Both the position numbers and the translations under genes were made by a program. Below, piece after piece: positions 14,685 to 22,573 of a stretch of DNA of 36,935 nucleotides. Source of the DNA: Cellulomonas triticagri (GTDB lineage: Bacteria; Actinomycetota; Actinomycetes; Actinomycetales; Cellulomonadaceae); contig NZ_RFFI01000029.1 of NCBI RefSeq assembly GCF_003696205.1, positions 1 through 36,935 on the forward strand, written 5' to 3'. The notes below the pieces were generated by a model. That model had not been told where the DNA came from. It searched no databases and was given only the letters and a program-made list of their open reading frames with translations. Every line of letters starts with the position of its first letter. Within the stretch, counting starts at the first letter, position 1.

Positions 14685-15353
14685 TCACGCGGCCGCCACC
14701 TTCCCGTGCGCCACCCGCAGCACCACGTCGCAGCGGGCAGCGAGATCGAGGTCGTGGGTGACGAGCACGACGGCACCACCTGAGCGTGCGAACGCGGCCA
14801 GCAAGCCGAAGACCCGTTCGGTGTTGCCCTCGTCCAGGTTGCCCGTCGGCTCGTCGCACAGCAGCACCCCAGGGCGGTGCACCACCGCCCTGGCGACCGC
14901 GACGCGCTGCCGCTCGCCCCCGGACAGGTCAGCCGCACGCGTCTGCGCCCGGTGCCCGACGTCCGCCGAACGGAGTGCGGCGGTCACCCGTGCCGCCCGG
15001 TCCGCCCGCGACATGCCGGAGAAGACGCAGGCGAGCGCCACATTCTCCTCAGCAGTCCTGCGCGGGTCCACCAGCGAGTCCTGGAACACGAACCCGAGCT
15101 GCCGTGCACGGACCCTCGCCCGCCCTCGCTCGCCGAGGTCTCGCGTCGCGCGGCCCCGCACGAGGACGTCTCCCTGATCGGGCTGGTCGAGGAGGCCGAG
15201 CACGTTGAGCAGAGTGGTCTTGCCCGCCCCGCTCGCTCCGACGACGGCGACCAGCTGCTCGGTGCGCACCCGCACGTCGACGTCGACGAGCGGGGCGACC
15301 CGACCGCGGTCGAACGTCCGGGTCACACCTCGGCACTCGACCGCGACGGTCAC
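14685..15353 (-). CDS. ABC transporter ATP-binding protein (MacB/LolD type) of the I36 cassette
   Basis: 222 residues, the usual size for LolD/FtsE-like ATPases. Walker A GASGAGKT lies at 39-46, the Q-loop is FVFQDSLVDPRRTAEENVAL, the signature is LSGGERQRVAVARAVVHRP, Walker B is VLLCDEPTGNLD, and the switch histidine is in VLVTHD. GTG 15353 overlaps the membrane-fusion protein stop as GTGA. It partners with the permease encoded next. The family call is firm, the transported substrate is not known. Confidence 0.93.
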   Translation of the reverse strand: MTVAVECRGVTRTFDRGRVAPLVDVDVRVRTEQLVAVVGASGAGKTTLLNVLGLLDQPDQGDVLVRGRATRDLGERGRARVRARQLGFVFQDSLVDPRRTAEENVALACVFSGMSRADRAARVTAALRSADVGHRAQTRAADLSGGERQRVAVARAVVHRPGVLLCDEPTGNLDEGNTERVFGLLAAFARSGGAVVLVTHDLDLAARCDVVLRVAHGKVAAA

Positions 15354-16405
15354 GGCACCACCACGAGGTCGCCCTCGCTCAGGGCACCGTCGTCCGCCAC
15401 CTCGACCTCGCAGAGGTCCCGCGTGCACAGACCGGTCCGGACCACCGTGCGGGCACCCGGCACCACTCCCTCGGGTCCGACCACCGCGGTGGTCACGCTC
15501 GACGTCCCGTCGGCGCCCGCGACGAGGGCCACCCGCGGGAGGGTCAGGACCTCGACTCGCGTGGCGCCCGCCACCACCGCAGCCGAGGCGAGCTCGTCCG
15601 GGAGAGCGTCGGAGCCGTCCGGCGGCTCCGACAGGTCGAGCGTCAGCAGCGTCCCCTCCGGCACCGCCTCGACCTGTGCGAGGCGCCCGGCCCAGGTGAC
15701 CTCGCCCCCCGCGTCGAACAGCCGGATCCCGTCGCCTGCGCGGGCGTACTCGGCCACCAGCCCGCCGTCGTCGACCACGACGCGATCGGTGAGGCGACGC
15801 ACGGACAGGTCCTCGGCGGTGACCCTGCTCCCGACCCGCACGCCCGGGGCGTCGAGCACGGACCCGGTCGGCTCCACCGCGACGACCTCGGCCGCGGCGA
15901 GCGGGCCGTCGAGCCGACCGTCGACCGACGCGAGGGCGGCCCGGGTCGCCTGACCGAACGGCGCGTCGATCGCGCCGCTGTAGAGCCCCAGCCCGGCCAG
16001 GGCGGCGTGCACGTTCCGGACGTCGGCGCCGGAGTCACCGTCGTCGAGATCCCGCCACAGACCGAACGGCAGGTCCAGCGCGATCACCGGTCGGTCGTTC
16101 ACCTCGATGACGGCAGCCCCGGGAACCACCGGCGCACCGTGCTCGACAGGGAGCGCGGTCACCACGCCGTCGACCGCGAGCGGTTCGTCCACCCTCGCCC
16201 AGGCGAGCGCCCCCGCGACGGGCTCGACGTCCTCGAGCACCTGCCGGACGACCGGCACCGTCACCGGCGCGTCCCGGTCCGCGTCCGTCGGTCGCGCCGC
16301 GTCGAGCGCACCGGGACGCACGAGCGCCACCCCGACGGTCACGAGGGAGCCACCGAGAGCACCGAGGACGAGGCCGATCGCGACATGCCGTGTGCGCGGC
16401 CTCAT
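15350..16405 (-). CDS. Membrane-anchored fusion protein with peptidoglycan-binding domain
   Basis: 351 residues. One membrane segment near 8-29 (VAIGLVLGALGGSLVTVGVA) anchors an external part. Residues about 45-110 resemble the start of an HlyD/MacA-like adaptor (VVRQVLEDVEPVAGALAWAR, then VTALPVEHGAPVVPGAAVIE). Residues 120-160 are a PG_binding_1 domain (SGADVRNVHAALAGLGLYSG, then AIDAPFGQATRAAL). The rest returns to beta-rich adaptor-like sequence, ending SEGDLVVVP. This layout is known from Gram-positive adaptors paired with MacB-type ABC transporters. ATG 16405 overlaps the lipoprotein stop as ATGA. It would bridge the transporter to the wall. Confidence 0.82.
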   Translation of the reverse strand: MRPRTRHVAIGLVLGALGGSLVTVGVALVRPGALDAARPTDADRDAPVTVPVVRQVLEDVEPVAGALAWARVDEPLAVDGVVTALPVEHGAPVVPGAAVIEVNDRPVIALDLPFGLWRDLDDGDSGADVRNVHAALAGLGLYSGAIDAPFGQATRAALASVDGRLDGPLAAAEVVAVEPTGSVLDAPGVRVGSRVTAEDLSVRRLTDRVVVDDGGLVAEYARAGDGIRLFDAGGEVTWAGRLAQVEAVPEGTLLTLDLSEPPDGSDALPDELASAAVVAGATRVEVLTLPRVALVAGADGTSSVTTAVVGPEGVVPGARTVVRTGLCTRDLCEVEVADDGALSEGDLVVVP

Positions 16406-17355
16406 CCGCGACCCATGACCGACTGCGCGTGCTCCACCATCGCGCGGTACTCCTGGACGACGCCCTCGCTCCCCCGGATCGCCTCCGTCGCCGTCTCGAG
16501 GAAGACGGTGGCGACTGCGGCGCCGAGCCCGCTGCTCGTGCGACACGCACCGTCCTGCGCCGCGAGCGCGCTCTCCTGCTCCGCCACCTGCGCGACGCGC
16601 AGCGTCCCGGACAGGACCCCGCCGACCCACGCGCTGATCGTCGCGTAGAGATCGCCCGGAGCGGAGACCTCGATCCCCGCCTCCCCCATGCACGTTGACC
16701 ACGCGGCGGTCGCACTGCGGACGCCGCCGTCCGCGACGACCTCGGCGAGCACGCCGCGGATCGTGGGCATCGCCGAGTAGGTGCGCTCGTAGTCGGCGGC
16801 CTCGACCCCGTACATCGTGGCCGTCGCCTCGCCGAAGCACCCGCCGACGGGTACGGACACGGTCGCGCCGTCCTCGACGGGGAACGAGATGCGCTCGTCC
16901 TCGGGGCCGTACACCGCGCGGTCGTACGCGACCGGGTCCGGTGCGGCGCGTCCTGACCCTGTCGTGCCCGACTCGCCCGCCACCAGCCCGGCGAGCACGG
17001 CCGGGTCGTCGAGGGCTGCGGCGACGCCGTAGTCGTCGCCCGGCAGCAGCCACAACCGCGACTCGCTCGGGGCAAGATCGGCTGAGGTGAGCGGCAGGTC
17101 CTCCCTCCCGGGCGGGACGACGCCCTCGCGGACGACGCACTCGTCGATCAGTCGCGCCTGCAGGTTGGCCAGGCGCACGGCGTACGCGGGGTCGGACTCG
17201 AACGGATAGTCGAGGGCCTGGACGGCTTCCCGTACCTGGCGTCGGGTCTCGGGGTCCAGGTGAGCCTCCGAGGGCTGAGCCGCCGGAGCGCAGCCGACGA
17301 GCCCGACGAGTGCCGTGAGCACGACCCCCTGAGCGGGCCGGCGACTCAGTAGCAC
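16402..17355 (-). CDS. Lipoprotein of unknown function in the I36 cassette
   Basis: 317 residues. VLLSRRPAQGVVLTALVGLV followed by GCAPAAQ is a lipoprotein signal with lipidated Cys22. Four further cysteines (73, 173, 222, 271) could make two disulfides; Cys173 lies in VGGCFGEATATMYG and Cys222 in WSTCMGEAGIEV. I recognise no domain. GTG 17355 lies inside the last codons of the secreted I36-like gene (10 bp overlap), which implies coupled translation and points to a shared job. It is followed by the fusion protein with a 4 bp overlap. It could be an immunity or binding protein for the secreted product or a transporter accessory; this is a guess. Confidence 0.75.
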   Translation of the reverse strand: MLLSRRPAQGVVLTALVGLVGCAPAAQPSEAHLDPETRRQVREAVQALDYPFESDPAYAVRLANLQARLIDECVVREGVVPPGREDLPLTSADLAPSESRLWLLPGDDYGVAAALDDPAVLAGLVAGESGTTGSGRAAPDPVAYDRAVYGPEDERISFPVEDGATVSVPVGGCFGEATATMYGVEAADYERTYSAMPTIRGVLAEVVADGGVRSATAAWSTCMGEAGIEVSAPGDLYATISAWVGGVLSGTLRVAQVAEQESALAAQDGACRTSSGLGAAVATVFLETATEAIRGSEGVVQEYRAMVEHAQSVMGRG

Positions 17356-17735
17356 CCGGAGTTCGCCGCCTTCCAGTTGTGGCTGCTTCCCATGTTCGAC
17401 TTCGCGAGCGAGCTCACGGAGACCCCGCGCCGCACGCAGTACATCGTCTCGATGTTCTGGACGTAGCGGTAGGTGAAGACGGCATTTCCGCTCGTGCCGT
17501 TGTTGAAGACCGAACGGTCCTTGTTGACGATCCCACTGGGCCACGTGAGCTGGTTCAGCGCCGAGCCGTAGTAGGTGCCCGTCCAGCTCGTTCCCGTCCA
17601 CCAGCACGCGTAGCCGCTCGAACAGCTCGGCGCGGCGGAGGCGCTGGTGGCGGGCACGAGCGAGATCAGCGGCAGCGCCAGCGCGATCAGCAACGCCCGT
17701 CGCGCCCCGGGGCGCACCATGGTCGATCGAGACAT
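17346..17735 (-). CDS. Secreted four-cysteine protein, peptidase inhibitor family I36-like
   Basis: 129 residues from ATG 17735, which has AGGGGAG (17742-17748) as SD. A Sec signal peptide (ARRALLIALALPLISLVPAT, then SASA) is probably cut after Ala34 and leaves about 95 residues. The mature part has Cys38, Cys44, Cys100 and Cys128 and reads CSSGYACWWTGTSWTGTYYG, later DRSVFNNGTSGNAVFTY. The CxSGYxCxW start and the SVxNN segment resemble family I36, the Streptomyces metalloproteinase inhibitor fold, a small beta/gamma-crystallin-like domain with two disulfides. Being Trp- and Tyr-rich and first in an operon with an ABC transporter, it could be a bacteriocin-like effector rather than an inhibitor. 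Family call moderate, role unknown. Confidence 0.72.
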   Translation of the reverse strand: MSRSTMVRPGARRALLIALALPLISLVPATSASAAPSCSSGYACWWTGTSWTGTYYGSALNQLTWPSGIVNKDRSVFNNGTSGNAVFTYRYVQNIETMYCVRRGVSVSSLAKSNMGSSHNWKAANSGCY

Positions 17736-17782
17736 TCTGTTCTCCCCTGCTCCCGGTCGCGCGCATCGCGACCCGCACGGGA

Positions 17783-17812
17783 AAAATAGCGCACCTCGAA
17801 GCGGCCCCTCAA
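17783..17812 (-). promoter_or_regulatory. Promoter of the I36/ABC cassette
   Basis: TTGAGG (17807-17812) and TATTTT (17783-17788) on the minus strand, 18 bp apart. Transcription would start near 17776, about 40 bp before the I36-like gene. The region is visibly richer in A and T than its surroundings, and this is one of the better sigma-70-like promoters in the window. Confidence 0.6.
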
Positions 17813-17924
17813 GAGCTGACACCGAGCAGGAAAGTCCCTTCGAGTCGACCAACCAGACCAAAAGCCACGAATCCCTCGCGCGAATGGCAAGAATGTCCGC
17901 TCTGACCCGATCTATGGCCGATGG

Positions 17925-18683
17925 TCAGTCCGAAGAACAGACCCCGAGCACCCCCGGCAGGTCCGCCAGCGTCGTGATCACGGTGTCCGTCGCCAGCGGC
18001 GTGCCGGAGTTCGCGTCCTTCGCCCCGAGCTCCGGCCGCGCCAGCCACACGCCCCGCAGCCCCGCGGCGACGGCGGCCCGGGCGTCGACGTCGAGCTCGT
18101 CGCCGACGTACGCCGTCCGGCCCGGCTCCGTGCCGAGCCGGCGGCACGCCTCGGCGAACACCCGCGGGTCGGGCTTGCCGAACCCGAGGGTGTCGACGCC
18201 GACCAGCAGCGGCACGTCGTCGGCCAGCCCGGCCCGGGTGAGCTTGGCGACCTGGTACGCGGTGGCGGCGTTCGTCAGGGCGCCGACGCGGATCCCGGCG
18301 TCCAGCAGGTGCCGGACGACGGCGGCCGCGTCGGTGTGCGCGGCCCACGCACCGGTGAACCGGTCCTCGAACAGCCCGTTCCAGGTGTCGTACGCGTCGT
18401 CGTCCAGCACGGGCCCGCCGAACGCGGCGTGCAGGTCGTTCGCCCGGGCCATCCGCTGCTCGCGGTAGCTGACCTCGCCGCGGGTGTACTGCCGGTACCG
18501 GCCGCCGGCGTCGGCGCGCCAGTGGTCGAGCACCTCGACGTCCCGCGCGGGGTCGAGGTCGGGCAGCCAGGTGCGGGACACGGCCGCGAGCGCGGTCGCG
18601 AACGCCCCGTGGGTGTCGACGAGGGTGTCGTCGACGTCGAACAGGACGCCGTCGACCGCCCGCCCCTCCCCCGCGCCGGTCAC
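17925..18683 (-). CDS. HAD-superfamily hydrolase (phosphatase)
   Basis: 252 residues from GTG 18683. Motif I is [10 protein letters not shown] with nucleophile Asp16 and acid/base Asp18, motif II is GALTNA, the motif III Lys is in [10 protein letters not shown], and motif IV is [13 protein letters not shown]. The helical cap between 25 and 110 marks it as class C1, of the phosphoglycolate phosphatase/YjjG type. Its start overlaps the gltX stop as GTGA, so it is read with gltX. The substrate is not predictable; members of this class act on small phosphorylated metabolites or nucleotides. Confidence 0.9.
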   Translation of the reverse strand: MTGAGEGRAVDGVLFDVDDTLVDTHGAFATALAAVSRTWLPDLDPARDVEVLDHWRADAGGRYRQYTRGEVSYREQRMARANDLHAAFGGPVLDDDAYDTWNGLFEDRFTGAWAAHTDAAAVVRHLLDAGIRVGALTNAATAYQVAKLTRAGLADDVPLLVGVDTLGFGKPDPRVFAEACRRLGTEPGRTAYVGDELDVDARAAVAAGLRGVWLARPELGAKDANSGTPLATDTVITTLADLPGVLGVCSSD

Positions 18684-20185
18684 AGCGACGCGCGCAGCGC
18701 GGCGACCCGGGCGAGCGTCGAGGCCCGGCCCAGGATCTCCAGCGACTCGAACAGCGGCGGCGACACCCGGCGCCCGGACACGGCCACCCGCAGCGGGGTG
18801 AACGCGAACCGCGGCTTGATGCCGAGCCCGTCGACCAGGGCGCCCTGCAGGGCCTCCTGCACGGCGTCGGTGGTGAACCCGTCCTCGGGCAGCGCCGACA
18901 GGGCGGCGGTGGCGGCGTCCAGCACCTCGGCGGCGGACTCCTTGAGCGCCCCTCGGGCGTCCTCCTCGACCACGAGGTCGGCGTCGGCGGTGAACAGGAA
19001 CCCGAGCATCCCCACGACCTCGCCGAGCAGCGTGACCCGCGTCTGGATCAGCGGGGCGCCCGCGTCGAGCAGCGCGCGGTGCTCGGCGGACAGGTCGGCG
19101 TACGAGTCGGCGGGGACGAGCCCGGCGGCGTGCAGGTACGGGACCAGCCGGTCGCGGAAGTCCTCGCCGTCGAGCAGCCGGATGTGCTCGGCGTTGATCG
19201 CCTCGGCCTTCTTCAGGTCGAACCGCGCCGGGTTGGGGTTCACGTCGGCGACGTCGAACGCCTCGACCAGCTCGGCGACCGAGAAGATGTCGCGGTCGGG
19301 GCCGATGGACCAGCCCAGCAGCGACAAGTAGTTCAGCAGGCCCTCGGGGGTGAAGCCCCGCTCCCGGTGCAGGAAGAGGTTCGACTCGGGGTCGCGCTTG
19401 GAGAGCTTCTTGTTGCCCTCCCCCATGACGTACGGCAGGTGGCCGAACTCCGGCATGACGCTCGCGACGCCGAGCTCCAGCAGGGCGCGGTAGAGCACGA
19501 CCTGTCGCGGGGTGGAGGACAGCAGGTCCTCGCCGCGCAGCACGTGGGTGATGCCCATGAGCGCGTCGTCGATGGGGTTGACCAGCGTGTACAGCGGCTG
19601 GCCATTGCCGCGCACGATGACGTAGTCCGGGACGGACCCGCCCTTGAACGTGACGTCGCCGCGCACGAGGTCGGTGAACGTGACGTCCTCGTCGGGCATC
19701 CGCAGCCGGAGCACGGGCTCGCGGCCCTCGGCGCGGTAGGCGGCCTTCTGCTCGTCGGTCAGCGCGCGGTCGAAGCCGTCGTAGCCGAGCTTGGGGTCGC
19801 GGCCGGCAGCGCGGTGCCGGGCCTCGACCTCCTCCGGCGTGGAGAAGGACTCGTAGGCGTAGCCGCCCTCGAGCAGCCGGCGCGCGACGTCGGCGTACAG
19901 GTCCATGCGCTGCGACTGCCGGTAGGGCTCGTGCGGGCCGCCGACCTCGACGCCCTCGTCCCAGTCGAGGCCGAGCCACCGCAGGGCGTCCAGCAGCTGC
20001 TGGTACGACTCCTCGGAGTCGCGCGCGGCGTCGGTGTCCTCGATGCGGAACACGAAGGTGCCGCCGACGTGCCGCGCGTACGCCCAGTTGAACAGGGCCG
20101 TGCGGATCAGGCCGACGTGCGGCGTACCGGTCGGGGACGGGCAGAAGCGGACGCGCACCGGCGTCGCGGGGGCAGCAGCACTCAC
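18680..20185 (-). CDS. gltX: Glutamyl-tRNA synthetase
   Basis: 501 residues. Class I synthetase with the HIGH-type motif [10 protein letters not shown] (His23) and the KMSKS-type motif KLSKR (260-264). [15 protein letters not shown] and [20 protein letters not shown] are further GluRS signatures. Attaches Glu to tRNA-Glu and, in organisms without GlnRS, also to tRNA-Gln before amidation; both tRNA genes lie at 13142-13386. GTG 20185 is chosen because a TAGGGT -10 box (20193-20198) lies 7 bp upstream, giving a leaderless mRNA. The HAD gene is coupled downstream by a 4 bp overlap. Confidence 0.96.
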   Translation of the reverse strand: MSAAAPATPVRVRFCPSPTGTPHVGLIRTALFNWAYARHVGGTFVFRIEDTDAARDSEESYQQLLDALRWLGLDWDEGVEVGGPHEPYRQSQRMDLYADVARRLLEGGYAYESFSTPEEVEARHRAAGRDPKLGYDGFDRALTDEQKAAYRAEGREPVLRLRMPDEDVTFTDLVRGDVTFKGGSVPDYVIVRGNGQPLYTLVNPIDDALMGITHVLRGEDLLSSTPRQVVLYRALLELGVASVMPEFGHLPYVMGEGNKKLSKRDPESNLFLHRERGFTPEGLLNYLSLLGWSIGPDRDIFSVAELVEAFDVADVNPNPARFDLKKAEAINAEHIRLLDGEDFRDRLVPYLHAAGLVPADSYADLSAEHRALLDAGAPLIQTRVTLLGEVVGMLGFLFTADADLVVEEDARGALKESAAEVLDAATAALSALPEDGFTTDAVQEALQGALVDGLGIKPRFAFTPLRVAVSGRRVSPPLFESLEILGRASTLARVAALRASL

Positions 20186-20192
20186 GGTCTCC

Positions 20193-20198
20193 ACCCTA
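20193..20198 (-). promoter_or_regulatory. -10 element of gltX (leaderless)
   Basis: TAGGGT on the minus strand, 7 bp before the GTG at 20185. No clear -35 and no separate SD are visible. Confidence 0.5.
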
Positions 20199-20242
20199 GC
20201 GAGGCCCGGACGCACCCCCGTGCGCACCGGGGGTCGGGCGCC

Positions 20243-21700
20243 TCAGGGAACCGGCTGCGGCGCCCGGTCGTCCGCCCCGGGCGCCCAGACGGCCCCGGGG
20301 ACGTCGCCGGGCAGCAGCGGGTTCCCGTGCCCGACGAACCGCCGGTCGCCGCCGTCGGCGACGGCGCGCCGGTAGTCCGCGAGCGCCCCGAGCGCCCACC
20401 GGGACAGCAGCAGGATCGCCACCAGGTTGACCGTCGCCATGAGCGCCATCGCGATGTCGGCGACCGCCCACACGGTGCCGAGCGCCAGCAGCGAGCCGAT
20501 GCCGACGGAGGCGAGGACGAGGGTCCGCAGGGCGTTCAGCGCGGCGCCGCGCACCCCGAGGAACGTGAGGTTGACCTCGGCGTACGCGTAGTTGCCGAGC
20601 ACGGAGCTGAACGCGAACACGAACACGATGACGGTCATCAGCCCGGTGGTCCACGTCCCGAGCTCGTGCGCGACCGCGTCGGCGGTCAGCGCGGCGCCGG
20701 CGCTCTGCCCGGTGCTGCCGGGCACGTACACGTCCGGACCGGCCGAGAGCACGATGAACGCCGTGGCGGAGCACACCAGCATCGTGTCGACGAAGACGCC
20801 GAGGGACTGCACCAGCCCCTGCTTGACCGGGTGGGAGACCGTCGCCGTCGCGGCGGTGTTCGGCGCGGACCCCATGCCCGCCTCGTTGGAGAACAGGCCG
20901 CGGCGCGCGCCGTTGAGCACGGCGGCGAGGATGCCGCCCGCCGTCCCGGCGAGCGCGGTGTCCAGCCCGAAGGCGCCGCGCACGATCTGGCCGAGCACGC
21001 CGGGCAGCGCGGAGACGTTGAGCGCCACGATGACGAGGGCGAGCAGCAGGTACGCCCCGGCCATCACCGGGAGCATCACCTCCGCGACCCGGGCGACGCG
21101 GCGCACGCCGCCGAACAGCACGGGCGCGGCGAGGATCATGAGCGCGACCGCCGTCCAGGCGACGGGCACCTCGTGGGAGGTGGAGAGGGTGTCGGCGATG
21201 GTGTTCGCCTGCACCATGTTGAACGCGAAGCCGAACGTGAAGATGAGCAGCAGCGCGAAGACCACGCCCCACCGGCGCGAGCCCAGCCCGCGCTGGATGT
21301 AGTACGCCGGACCGCCCCGGTAGGACCCGTCCGCCGCGCGCACCTTGAACACCTGCGCGAGCGTCGCCTCCACCAGCGCGGTGGCCATCCCGACCGCCGC
21401 GACCACCCACATCCAGAACACCGCGCCCGGACCGCCCAGCGTGAGGGCGACCGCGACGCCCGCGATGTTGCCGGTGCCGACGCGCGACGCCAGCCCGACG
21501 GCGAACGCCTGGAACGACGAGATCCCGCCCTCGGCCCCGGACCGGGACGCCAGGACCTGCCGCACCATCGCCGGGAACATCCGGACCTGGACGGCGCCCG
21601 TGCGCAGCGTGAACCACAGGCCCACGCCGACGAGCACGTACACCAGCCAGTACGTGTAGAGCGCGTTCGTCAGCCAGTCCAGCACGGGCTGCAGGTCCAT
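20243..21700 (-). CDS. Sodium:alanine/glycine symporter (AGCS family)
   Basis: 485 residues with about ten or eleven membrane segments. Family signatures are ASRVGTGNIAGVAVALTLGG near residue 72 (Na+ and substrate site), GSYRGGPAYYIQRGLG, and ARRGLFSNEAGMGSAPNTAA near residue 265. Imports alanine, glycine or related amino acids with Na+. It lies 57 bp upstream of gltX on the same strand, but gltX seems to have its own leaderless promoter. The hydrophilic C-terminus of about 45 residues is Pro- and Gly-rich. Substrate is by family only. Confidence 0.93.
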   Translation of the reverse strand: MDLQPVLDWLTNALYTYWLVYVLVGVGLWFTLRTGAVQVRMFPAMVRQVLASRSGAEGGISSFQAFAVGLASRVGTGNIAGVAVALTLGGPGAVFWMWVVAAVGMATALVEATLAQVFKVRAADGSYRGGPAYYIQRGLGSRRWGVVFALLLIFTFGFAFNMVQANTIADTLSTSHEVPVAWTAVALMILAAPVLFGGVRRVARVAEVMLPVMAGAYLLLALVIVALNVSALPGVLGQIVRGAFGLDTALAGTAGGILAAVLNGARRGLFSNEAGMGSAPNTAATATVSHPVKQGLVQSLGVFVDTMLVCSATAFIVLSAGPDVYVPGSTGQSAGAALTADAVAHELGTWTTGLMTVIVFVFAFSSVLGNYAYAEVNLTFLGVRGAALNALRTLVLASVGIGSLLALGTVWAVADIAMALMATVNLVAILLLSRWALGALADYRRAVADGGDRRFVGHGNPLLPGDVPGAVWAPGADDRAPQPVP

Positions 21701-21764
21701 GGCCGTCCCCCTCCGGTCGTGGCCCGGGCGGCGGTGCCCGGCGGTGTGCGGTGCGGCGCCCGGG

Positions 21765-22547
21765 TCAGGAGCGGCGCAGCACCGGGTTGCGCAGCGTGCC
21801 GATCTCCTCGACCTCGACCTCGACGACGTCGCGCTCCTGGATGAGCCCGACGCCCGCGGGCGTGCCGGTGAGGATGACGTCGCCGGGCAGCAGCGTCACG
21901 ACCTCGGAGATGTACGAGATGAGCGCGGCGACGTCGAAGACCATCTGCGACGTGCGGCCGTCCTGCTTGAGGTCGCCGTTGACGCGCGAGCGCACGGCGA
22001 GGTCCTCGACGTCGAGGCCGGGGACGATCCACGGGCCGATCGGGCACGCGGAGTCGAAGCCCTTGGCGCGGACCCACTGGCCGTCGGTGCGCTGGGCGTC
22101 GCGCGCGGTGACGTCGTTCGCGACGGTGTACCCGAACACCTTGCTCAGGGCGTGCTCGGGCGCGACGTCCTTGGTGACCTTGCCGATGACGACGGCGAGC
22201 TCGGCCTCGTAGGAGACCTCCTCCGTCCAGTCGGGCAGCACGATCGGGTCGTCGGGGCCGACGACCGAGGTGTTGGGCTTGAGGAACAGCAGCGGGGCGG
22301 TGGGGACCTCGTTGCCCATCTCGGCGGCGTGGTCGACGTAGTTGCGTCCCACGCCGACGATCTTGGACCGCGGGATCACCGGGGCGAGCAGGCGCACGCC
22401 GTCGCCGAGCGGGATCCGCTCGCCGGTGGGCTGCACCGGGGTGTAGATCGGGTCGCCGGTGATGACGACGAGCTGCTCCTGACCGGGCTCGCCCTCGACC
22501 AGGGCGTAGCGGGGGTCGTCCCCCGTGGTGAACCTCGCGATACGCAC
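21765..22547 (-). CDS. Fumarylacetoacetate hydrolase family protein
   Basis: 260 residues, the size of short FAH proteins such as fumarylpyruvate hydrolases and oxaloacetate decarboxylases. The metal site shows in SYEAELAVVIG (ExE pair) and GYTVANDVTARDAQ; the family core includes IVGVGRNYVDHAAEMG and LPGDVILTGTPAGVG. It acts in the cytoplasm on acyl-pyruvate-like or oxaloacetate-like diacids with Mg2+ or Mn2+. The true substrate cannot be told. GTG 22547 has a TAGGGT -10 box 6 bp upstream, so it is probably leaderless. Confidence 0.9.
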   Translation of the reverse strand: MRIARFTTGDDPRYALVEGEPGQEQLVVITGDPIYTPVQPTGERIPLGDGVRLLAPVIPRSKIVGVGRNYVDHAAEMGNEVPTAPLLFLKPNTSVVGPDDPIVLPDWTEEVSYEAELAVVIGKVTKDVAPEHALSKVFGYTVANDVTARDAQRTDGQWVRAKGFDSACPIGPWIVPGLDVEDLAVRSRVNGDLKQDGRTSQMVFDVAALISYISEVVTLLPGDVILTGTPAGVGLIQERDVVEVEVEEIGTLRNPVLRRS

Positions 22548-22553
22548 GGACCC

Positions 22554-22559
22554 ACCCTA
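22554..22559 (-). promoter_or_regulatory. -10 element of the FAH-family gene (leaderless)
   Basis: TAGGGT on the minus strand, 6 bp before GTG 22547. It lies in the 26 bp gap after the methyltransferase stop, so the FAH gene has its own start site. Confidence 0.5.
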
Positions 22560-22573
22560 ACCGGGCGGCGGCG

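Noticed and set aside
17346..17735. RiPP or lanthipeptide precursor
   Set aside because: The product has a Sec signal peptide, a 95-residue mature domain and four cysteines fitting disulfides. No modifying enzyme is encoded beside it.
17346..17735. Lactococcin 972-family bacteriocin
   Set aside because: The operon layout is reminiscent, but the mature sequence lacks the family's typical start and the membrane partner is MacB-like rather than a DUF1430 protein. I36 fits better.
19079..21844. Very long open frame antisense to gltX and the symporter
   Set aside because: It is a shadow of high-GC codon use. The product is an implausible mix rich in Arg, Gly, Val and Glu with no motif, while the opposite strand carries clear gltX and AGCS signatures.
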